DNA from: Betaproteobacteria bacterium
GTDB lineage: Bacteria; Pseudomonadota; Gammaproteobacteria; Burkholderiales; SG8-41
DNA length: 5,741 nucleotides
Reading direction: 5' to 3'
Assembly (NCBI GenBank): GCA_028292065.1
Contig: JAQGNC010000062.1
Location: forward strand, 1 to 5,741
Every line of letters starts with the position of its first letter. The first letter of the stretch is position 1. The notes below the pieces were generated by a model. The model had not been told where the DNA came from, made no database searches, and saw only the letters and a program-made list of their open reading frames with translations. Shown here piece by piece: positions 1 through 5,045 of the stretch. The translations under genes were made by a program, and so were the position numbers.

Positions 1-1
1 G

Positions 2-121
2 GTCGGCGGCTTCGATCCGCAATACTGGGGCACCTGGCTCATTTACGTCGCCGCCGTGCTCACCCTCGTGTCGATGGTGTGGAACCTGAAGCTTACCGTG
101 CCGCTCGCATGGAAGAGGTAG
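2..121 (+). CDS. pgsA: 3' end of phosphatidylglycerophosphate synthase (partial)
   Basis: This is the last 39 codons of an open frame entering from the left edge and ending in TAG. The peptide contains GTWLIYVAAVLTLVSMVW, a hydrophobic membrane segment, and then a short basic tail ending AWKR. This resembles the C-terminal transmembrane helix of CDP-diacylglycerol--glycerol-3-phosphate 3-phosphatidyltransferase, which makes phosphatidylglycerophosphate from CDP-diacylglycerol and glycerol-3-phosphate in the inner membrane. The catalytic CDP-alcohol phosphotransferase motif lies upstream, outside the window. The call rests on the helix pattern and on the known pgsA-tRNA-Gly-tRNA-Cys order of proteobacteria; the fragment alone would not prove it. 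The tRNA promoter begins one base after the stop. Confidence 0.72.
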   Translation, partial: VGGFDPQYWGTWLIYVAAVLTLVSMVWNLKLTVPLAWKR

Positions 122-150
122 TTGCCGCGAAAGCGCACCTTACGTATAAT
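122..150 (+). promoter_or_regulatory. sigma70-type promoter of the tRNA-Gly (tRNA-Cys) unit
   Basis: A perfect -10 box TATAAT (145-150) lies 17 bp downstream of a -35-like TTGCCG (122-127; four of six bases match TTGACA). Transcription would start near 156-158, about 8-10 bases before the mature 5' end of tRNA-Gly, which is typical spacing for a stable-RNA promoter. The -35 box directly abuts the TAG of the upstream gene, so the tRNAs have their own promoter and need not depend on read-through from pgsA. No UP element or operator is evident. Confidence 0.8.
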
Positions 151-165
151 TCGGTTCGCTCCTAT

Positions 166-241
166 GCGGGAGTAGCTCAGTTGGTAGAGCGCAACCTTTC
201 CAAGGTTGAGGTCGAGAGTTCGAGACTCTTCTCCCGCTCCA
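166..241 (+). tRNA. tRNA-Gly, anticodon TCC
   Basis: A complete 76-nt cloverleaf. The acceptor stem is GCGGGAG (166-172) with CTCCCGC (231-237), followed by discriminator T238 and an encoded CCA (239-241). The D stem is GCTC/GAGC (175-178, 187-190). The anticodon stem is CAACC/GGTTG (192-196, 204-208) around loop TTTCCAA (197-203), so the anticodon at 199-201 is TCC, reading GGA and GGG. The T stem is GAGAG/CTCTT (214-218, 226-230) around TTCGAGA. The body, including the D loop AGTTGGTA and the anticodon arm apart from base 199, is what I expect of the tRNA-Gly(GCC) found beside pgsA (E. coli glyW has loop TTGCCAA). One base, T199 in place of G, therefore sets the codon specificity. Glycine identity is secure; the TCC anticodon is as printed. 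Confidence 0.95.
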
Positions 242-250
242 GAATCTTCG

Positions 251-282
251 CGGGGGAAACGTTCAATCGTTCGTTTCCCCCG
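251..282 (+). terminator. 11-bp perfect hairpin between the two tRNAs, possible terminator or processing signal
   Basis: CGGGGGAAACG (251-261) is the exact reverse complement of CGTTTCCCCCG (272-282), with a 10-base loop (262-271). A short TTT follows at 283-285, then CATTA. The stem begins 9 bases after the CCA of tRNA-Gly and ends 18 bases before tRNA-Cys. The strong stem resembles a rho-independent terminator, but the T run is short, so termination may be partial. Equally it could guide RNase processing of a tRNA-Gly/tRNA-Cys precursor. I see no convincing promoter between the hairpin and tRNA-Cys, which favours a leaky terminator or a processing role. Confidence 0.5.
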
Positions 283-300
283 TTTCATTAGGTGCCCCCC

Positions 301-374
301 GGCGGGGTGGCAGAGTGGTTATGCAGCGGCCTGCAAAGCCGTGTACGCCGGTTCGATTCCGACCCCCGCCTCCA
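301..374 (+). tRNA. tRNA-Cys, anticodon GCA
   Basis: A 74-nt tRNA. The acceptor stem is GGCGGGG (301-307) with CCCCGCC (364-370), then discriminator T371 and an encoded CCA (372-374). The D arm has the short three-pair stem usual for tRNA-Cys, with loop bases including AGTGGTTA. The anticodon arm GCGGC/GCCGT (326-330, 338-342) encloses CTGCAAA, giving anticodon GCA at 333-335, which reads TGC and TGT. The T arm is GCCGG (347-351), TTCGATT, CCGAC (359-363). Its second pair is C348 opposite A362, a mismatch where a C-G pair is expected. U73 and the GCA anticodon are cysteine identity elements, so function is clear. It is probably transcribed with tRNA-Gly from the promoter at 122-150. Confidence 0.95.
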
Positions 375-408
375 GACAAAACCATCGACCTGGCGAAATA
401 GCTGGAAT
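375..408. other. short convergent spacer between tRNA-Cys and the cytochrome gene
   Basis: These 34 bases separate the CCA end of tRNA-Cys from the TAA stop of the minus-strand cytochrome gene. I find no inverted repeat followed by a T run on either strand. Neither the tRNA transcript nor the minus-strand operon transcript therefore has an obvious intrinsic terminator here. No tRNA-Leu follows, unlike E. coli (leuZ). Confidence 0.6.
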
Positions 409-2043
409 TTAGCGGCTATCGCTTGTTCGCCCTCGCTGCATCTTCTCTCGCACGCGCTCGTCCATCGATTGCCCGGCCTGGGTTTCGCCGAACACGAAAC
501 TGAAGTCCGACGCCAGCGACGCATTGTCTTTGATGTGCGCGTAGGCATGACACGACACGCAAGTGCGCGATTGGGCATAGGTCTCGAGCGTCGTGTTGGC
601 GACCGGTGAGTTTCCGACCGACACCATGCCCTGCGTGGCCAGTGGCGGTGCTTGATTCGGCGCGGTAACCGGCTGCGCGATGCTCTGTCCCCAGAGCACG
701 TTCACCAGTTGGTAATACTGGAACACCGAAGCACTGTTGTTGGCGCGAATCGCCTGCTGCACGCTCAGGTTCAATTGGGCGACCTGGGCGGGAATCGCAT
801 ATTCGCGCATCACCTGCACCGGCTCGGTCCTGGGAAAGAGCGGCTTGCCATTCCCGTCCACGCGCGGTTGGTTCGGCTTGCAAGCGTTGGACTTGGACCC
901 GGTGCACTGCGGGTTGTTGAAGCTGTAGCCGAAGGGGTGGGTATAAGGGTCGGTGTAGGCGGGTGCCAGATCGGGTGCGTTGTCGATGTGCTCGAACGTC
1001 GCCCAGGCGAAGTTCCGAAACGTCGCTGTGTTGCGGATGATGTGCAAGCCCACCAGGCCGAGCACTGCCTGCGTGCATTTCCCGGTGTCCGGATCGGCGA
1101 CCCAGGCCTGGGTGAGGTGATAGCGCGGCCACAGGCTCGGCAGGCCGGTCAGGACGCGCCATGCGGCTTTCACTTCGGTCGCGCCGAGTCGATCCCACGT
1201 TTGCACGTCGGTCCCCTTGGGCGGCTCTCCCACGGGAAAGTACAAGCCGTTCGGATGCCGGCTGTTCGCGTTGGTGGCGACCGTCGTCTGGCCCGCTTGC
1301 GTGTAAAGGGCGTCCGCTGCGACACCGTCGGGATTCGTCAGGTACTGGAACTCGGCGCGGTTGACGGCGAGCTCGTACCACACCAGCTGCCGGTTTTGAT
1401 CGGTGAGCCAGCCGCCGACGGCTTCGTTGAACCCGCTCGGCCCGAGGCCGGTGAACGCACCGAGCAGGGCGCGCGTGCGTCGCGGCAGGGGACGGCCCAG
1501 CTTCGAGGTCGACCGCAGCAAGCGATGCGGGGCGAGCCCCGCCTGCAGCTGCGACACGGCCGCCTTGCCTGCGGCCGGGCATCGCGATGAGGTATCGAAC
1601 ACCCCCCATCCGCTCGGCGTTCGGCCCGGCGGCACGAAGATATCCTGAACCGGCTTGAAGGTTTCCCATGCTGACGGACGCACCGACGCTTTGGTCGGAT
1701 CGACCGGCGTGCCCCAGTCCCTGGATAGCGCGGCGCGGTCGGGCTCTCCCGCTTGCGTCGGATCCGCTGGCCAGCCCGGATTCACCGGTCAGTTGAGCGC
1801 GATGAAGCTTTGCCAGGCGAAGCAGTTGACATCGGCCTGCTGGGCGAAAGGCGAAGTGATGTCGCCCGCGAGGAAATCGACGCTGGTCGGATCGAAGGTC
1901 GGCGGCTGAGTGCAGCCGAAGCTCGGTGTGAGGGAGGGCAATGCAGCGGGTTGGGATCGCACCTGGGTTCCCGACGCGGCGATGCAGACGGCCATGGCGG
2001 CAGCGATGACGACGGTGCGCGGCCTCTGCATCGTCCGGGTCAT
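409..2043 (-). pseudogene. exported cytochrome c-like protein (C-terminal CVSCH) interrupted by in-frame TGA
   Basis: The frame runs from ATG at 2043 to TAA at 409, with one internal TGA at 1791-1789 (codon 85). If that codon were sense, the product would be 544 residues. Residues 1-30 look like a Sec signal peptide (basic MTRTMQRPR, then TVVIAAAMAVCIAASG). A conserved-looking block VNCFAWQSFIALN (72-84) comes next and is cut by the stop; P86 follows it. The long middle part includes VGGWLTDQNRQLVWYELAVN. The haem c site CVSCH is at 495-499 (genome 561-547), followed by DFSFVFGETQ. C495/C498 would bind haem covalently and H499 would ligate iron in the periplasm. Extra cysteines stand at 44, 74, 155, 323, 380 and 388. 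The start overlaps the upstream stop as ATGA and has only a weak ribosome site, so translation is probably coupled. A GTG at 1785 could restart synthesis of 458 residues, but without a signal peptide. I know no characterised member; the substrate is unknown. Confidence 0.75.
1789..1791 (-). other. in-frame TGA stop inside the cytochrome c-like gene
   Basis: The codons read CTC AAC TGA CCG GTG, in phase with both the 84-codon signal-peptide part and the 458-codon haem part. The local peptide FIALN-stop-P-V matches my recollection of related cytochrome-associated proteins in which ALN is followed by WP. A single G-to-A change of TGG therefore explains it. TGA followed by C is known to be a leaky stop in bacteria, and near-cognate tRNA-Trp is a known misreader of UGA, so some full-length product is possible. 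Confidence 0.85.
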
Positions 2044-3815
2044 GACGCCTGGCTCACGACCATCGCGAGCCCCTGCTCGTACGGATGCTGTTCCACCGGC
2101 GGATCCGCTGCCTCGTACGGATTCAAGGCGCGGATGCCGAAGGCGCCGACGGGCGCGTCGGCGGCGACCGTCACGTCCAGCAGATACGCCTGGGTGCCGC
2201 CGGCGTTGGTCAGGCCCGGGATCGCGCCTGCATTGGGGAAGAAGGTCGTCACGGTCGCAGTGATGCCGGGATCGTCGAACTGCACGCGCGCATTGGCGGT
2301 GGTGGTGTCGCTGGAAGCGCCTTGCACCACGAGCACCATGGTCACGGTGCGGCCTGGTGCCAGGCGGCTCGGCAGATCGCTCGGACTGTTGCCATAAAAC
2401 AAGGTCGACGGAATGAATTGCGCCGGCCACGGCTGCAGCGAGCTCGCGACCTGATCGGCGACACAGCCCATCGCCTGGTTCGGAGGCGTGGAAGGCGAGG
2501 GCTGCATGGTCTGGACGCGCAAGGCGATCTGCATCGTCGCAGCGATCTGGCCTGCCGAGACGAGCGGCGTAGCCACGCCGGTGAATGGGTCGTTCACCAG
2601 GATCTTGTCCATGGTGTAGCCCTTATCGGCGGGTACGGCGAAGACGGCCTGGAGAATCGAATCGGTGTTGGTCCCCTGCTGCGGATCCGCAGCCCCGCGG
2701 GTGACGGTCCAGAACTCGGCCGCCGATGTTCCGTCGGGCGTGGTGAACAGGCTCCAGTTCGGCGTCTGCATGTAGAGGCCGACCGGATCGGCAAGCGAGA
2801 TCAGGACGCTCGCCGCTGCGCGGTTGCCGCCCGCGCCTATCGTCGGATCGCTGTTGCGGAAGCTTTGCCCGTACTGGCTGCAGCAGATGAGCGCCTGCGG
2901 GTCGGTAGGGCCTGCGCCCGAGCGTTGAATGGTGGATGCAGCGGCGAGATAGATCTCCGCGCTCAACGTGTTGGGCGGGCTCGTCAGATGCATCGCGCCG
3001 CCGCTCACGCCGGGAATCCGCAGGGTGCCGGCATTCCATTTGTTCGTCGGGTCGTAGGCGGGATTGCCGGTGATGGGGTCGACCACCGGCTCGCCGGCTT
3101 GCGGATTGCCCTCGGGGTACAGCAGGTACAGGTCGGCCAGCTGCACCGCCGGATCGACATAGAGCTGATAGAGCTGCAGCACCACATTCGGATCCTGATT
3201 CCACAGGGTCAGCCAATACGCCGGGTTCTCGCTTGTGAAAGTGATCGATTCGATCGAGCCCCCGGGCTCGTTATCGACCCAGGTAACGCTCCACTCACAG
3301 TATTCGTCGAGCCAGCCACGCGGGCCGTTGGGCGAAAACGGCATGTAGTCGCCGGTCCAGCCGATCTCGGGACACTTCCTGGTCGGTATCTGCAAGACAT
3401 TGCCGGCGTGGGGGTCCGCGCTGTAGAGCACGAACGTGTTGCCGTCCACGGTGATGCTGTTCAGATCGGCGAGTCGATAGATCTGGGGGACGGTCAGCGG
3501 CTCGGTCAACTGCTTGCCGTTGACGATCTGCGGATTGCCGAAGAAGGTCGGCAGCCGGTTCGGAAACGCCGTCCAGTGAATCGGCACCGGCGCACCGGAC
3601 GGCCAGCCTGCCGTCACCGGGTTGAAGTACCACGCGCGCGGTGCATCGTTCTGGTTCGACCACGGGTTGCCGATGACCGACATCGCCGTCCACTGCGCCA
3701 CGTTGTCATTCCACGCTTGCAGGAATTGCGCGAGCGCGGCGTCACTTTGCCCGGTCTTCCGATAGTCCGCAGGCCCTTGGGCCGCCGGCGTATTGAATAT
3801 GTAGTGGGTAGCCAT
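2040..3815 (-). CDS. 591-residue protein of unknown function, possible C-terminal Ig-like domain
   Basis: The start is ATG at 3815, supported by AAGGA five bases upstream. The N-terminus (MATHYIFNTPAAQG) has no signal peptide, lipobox, twin arginine or transmembrane helix, although the neighbouring genes encode exported proteins. The N-terminal two thirds are rich in Trp, Tyr, Asn and Pro. It has a striking block at 148-205: KCPEIGWTGDYMPF, then RGWLDEYCEWSVTW, then ENPAYWLTLW. A CC pair is at 311-312, and other cysteines at 148, 173 and 451; none forms CxxCH, so no c-type haem is expected. Residues about 480-591 alternate short hydrophobic strands (VTMVLVVQG, YLLDVTVAADAPVGAFGIRALNP) like an Ig-fold or adhesion-type beta sandwich; this is inference. 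The TGA stop overlaps the next ATG, arguing for coupled expression with the downstream cytochrome. I recognise no named family and assign no function; substrate binding or an unusual enzyme are both open. Confidence 0.88.
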   Translation of the reverse strand: MATHYIFNTPAAQGPADYRKTGQSDAALAQFLQAWNDNVAQWTAMSVIGNPWSNQNDAPRAWYFNPVTAGWPSGAPVPIHWTAFPNRLPTFFGNPQIVNGKQLTEPLTVPQIYRLADLNSITVDGNTFVLYSADPHAGNVLQIPTRKCPEIGWTGDYMPFSPNGPRGWLDEYCEWSVTWVDNEPGGSIESITFTSENPAYWLTLWNQDPNVVLQLYQLYVDPAVQLADLYLLYPEGNPQAGEPVVDPITGNPAYDPTNKWNAGTLRIPGVSGGAMHLTSPPNTLSAEIYLAAASTIQRSGAGPTDPQALICCSQYGQSFRNSDPTIGAGGNRAAASVLISLADPVGLYMQTPNWSLFTTPDGTSAAEFWTVTRGAADPQQGTNTDSILQAVFAVPADKGYTMDKILVNDPFTGVATPLVSAGQIAATMQIALRVQTMQPSPSTPPNQAMGCVADQVASSLQPWPAQFIPSTLFYGNSPSDLPSRLAPGRTVTMVLVVQGASSDTTTANARVQFDDPGITATVTTFFPNAGAIPGLTNAGGTQAYLLDVTVAADAPVGAFGIRALNPYEAADPPVEQHPYEQGLAMVVSQAS

Positions 3816-3881
3816 GGCGTTCCTTTCGATGTGAGATGAAAAGGCGTTGGCGCTGTGGGCGTCGTGGTGGATTGGTGATGT
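3816..3881 (-). other. 66-bp gap between the cytochrome fusion gene and the 591-residue protein gene
   Basis: The only untranslated gap within the minus-strand set. Apart from the AAGGA site I see no stem with a T run and no convincing -35/-10 pair, so the simplest reading is continued transcription through the gap. A weak internal promoter cannot be excluded by eye. Confidence 0.5.
3821..3825 (-). promoter_or_regulatory. ribosome binding site AAGGA of the 591-residue protein
   Basis: On the minus strand AAGGA lies five bases before ATG 3815. It is the only clear Shine-Dalgarno sequence in the minus-strand set; the other two visible starts overlap the preceding stop as ATGA and have poor sites. 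It fixes the start of the 591-residue protein and suggests that protein is independently and efficiently translated. Confidence 0.75.
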
Positions 3882-5045
3882 TCATTCCCCCTCCACCCAT
3901 CCCGGCTCCCCGATCAATCGTTGCGTCTGGAGATCCAGGGTCATGAGCCAGACCGATTTCGTGCCGAAGTGGCGATTGGCGGTCCACGTAACCGGGGCAA
4001 ACCCCGGTGTCTGGAACCTATGGACGCGCTCGAGCACCGCGAGCAGCGAGTGGCTGCTGAGGTCGCGCCCGAGCTGAGCGAGAACGTTGGCCACGATCGA
4101 CAGCGCGGCTTGGGCGGCGGTACTGGCGCCTTCCGGTCCGGGCGGCGAGGGCGCGGCGACGATGACGCGGCGATCGAGCGAGCGGGGAATGCTCGCCGGG
4201 TCGCAATTGGCCGCGGCTTGCGAGGTCATCAGGACCAACGCGTCGCGGGAAATGTTTCCGATCCCCCGGCAGCCGCTCGTGAGCATGACCGGCTTGTATG
4301 CCTTACCGCGGGCGTAGCTCAGCAGCGCGGCTACCTGGTCCTCGTTCGTGGCGGTCATGACAAACGCATAGCGACCCGGCACCGCGCGAGCGGAATGGAC
4401 CGCAAGGGCGGGAATCGAGTCGCGTCCGGCCGCGTCGAGGGTCGCGTCGCCGTCCGGCGTCGCATCGATGGTGAGGAGCGCATCGGCGCCGCGCCCGTGC
4501 CGAAGTTCGATCCTGCGGCCGTAGATCGAGGCCGTCGTGGCGACGAGGCCGGGCGCGCCGACGACGTTGATGCGAACCGCATCGTCGCTGACTCCGCGCG
4601 GCGCGTCGCTGCCGAGGATCTCGAGATACGCGAGAAGATCGTTCGCATCGTCCGGGGTCATGCGAAAGCGCGGCATCGTGCGATCGAGCTCATTGCGTCC
4701 GGCGTCGTAACCCATGCGAAACGCGCGCTCGAGCAGCGGCCGCGTGTAGGCCGGACGCGATCGCGCGCCGACCCAAGCGTCGCGGCCGAGCGCGGCGGGT
4801 GTGATGTCGGCGGGGCGCACCCCGCCTTCCGGCCGGCCGCGGCCGTCGTCGCCGTGGCACTTGGCGCAAGGCAGCAGCGTCGCAGGTACGGGATCGGAGC
4901 CGGCGCTGATCACCGCGCCGATCTCCCGGCCCGCGGCGGATTGCCCGGTCAGGTAGATCTCGCGGCCGCGCTCCTGTACGGGCGTAAGGCCCTGAGCCCA
5001 CGCGGGCGCGAAGAGGGCCAGCGCGGCGAGATGGCGTAGCCTCAT
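3882..5045 (-). CDS. exported cytochrome c fused to a shortened ABC-type substrate-binding domain
   Basis: 387 residues from ATG 5045. Residues 1-17 form a signal peptide (MRLRHLAALALFAPAWA, probable cut after AWA). Residues about 20-145 are a class I cytochrome c domain: haem site CAKCH at 60-64 (genome 4868-4854), GDDGRGRPEGG after it, and a likely distal ligand M124 in TMPRFRMT. From about 158 the sequence resembles a periplasmic branched-chain amino-acid type binding protein: IYGRRIELRHG (174-184), AFVMTATNEDQVAALLSYARG (227-247, written here with the helix that follows the strand), and an end (TWTANRHFGTKSVWLMTLDLQTQRL) like the last strand pair of that fold. At about 230 residues it is much shorter than the usual 330-350, and the first-lobe segment before IYGR is nearly absent. 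Cytochrome c/substrate-binding fusions are a known architecture, role unsettled. The ATG overlaps the upstream TGA (ATGA), implying coupling with the SCO gene. It probably acts in periplasmic electron transfer, perhaps ligand-gated. Confidence 0.88.
   Translation of the reverse strand: MRLRHLAALALFAPAWAQGLTPVQERGREIYLTGQSAAGREIGAVISAGSDPVPATLLPCAKCHGDDGRGRPEGGVRPADITPAALGRDAWVGARSRPAYTRPLLERAFRMGYDAGRNELDRTMPRFRMTPDDANDLLAYLEILGSDAPRGVSDDAVRINVVGAPGLVATTASIYGRRIELRHGRGADALLTIDATPDGDATLDAAGRDSIPALAVHSARAVPGRYAFVMTATNEDQVAALLSYARGKAYKPVMLTSGCRGIGNISRDALVLMTSQAAANCDPASIPRSLDRRVIVAAPSPPGPEGASTAAQAALSIVANVLAQLGRDLSSHSLLAVLERVHRFQTPGFAPVTWTANRHFGTKSVWLMTLDLQTQRLIGEPGWVEGE

Noticed and set aside
166..241. 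tRNA-Gly as a UGA suppressor or sign of UGA reassignment
   Set aside because: The anticodon is TCC, not TCA, and TGA is used as the ordinary stop of three genes here.
652..1590. 312-codon plus-strand open frame antisense to the interrupted cytochrome
   Set aside because: The composition is that of a shadow frame, and the minus strand carries the recognisable motifs in one continuous phase around the TGA.
409..1785. The 458-codon part as a complete gene starting at GTG 1785
   Set aside because: There is no ribosome site suited to this start and no signal peptide for a haem c protein; the preceding 84 codons in the same frame supply the signal peptide.
1740..1791. Selenocysteine at the internal TGA
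   Set aside because: The bases after TGA form only a short bulged stem (about ATCC-GCT with GGAT-AGC), not a convincing selenocysteine insertion element, and the context favours Trp rather than Cys/Sec.
2595..2890. CC pair in the 591-residue protein as a haem or metal site
   Set aside because: The local sequence is ICCSQYG with no following His in CxxCH spacing; it may be structural, but nothing supports haem.
2085..3839. 584-codon plus-strand open frame antisense to the unknown protein
   Set aside because: It is very rich in Arg, Gly and His with no domain pattern, and it mirrors the G/C-rich third positions of the opposite gene. The minus-strand frame has a ribosome site and a coupled stop.
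3742..3987. 81-codon minus-strand frame spanning the gap between two genes
   Set aside because: It overlaps both neighbours out of frame, has a basic low-information sequence, and would conflict with the well supported ATG at 3815.
3921..5039. 372-codon plus-strand open frame antisense to the cytochrome fusion gene
   Set aside because: Arg-rich shadow of a high-GC gene; the opposite strand has a signal peptide, CAKCH and an ATGA junction.
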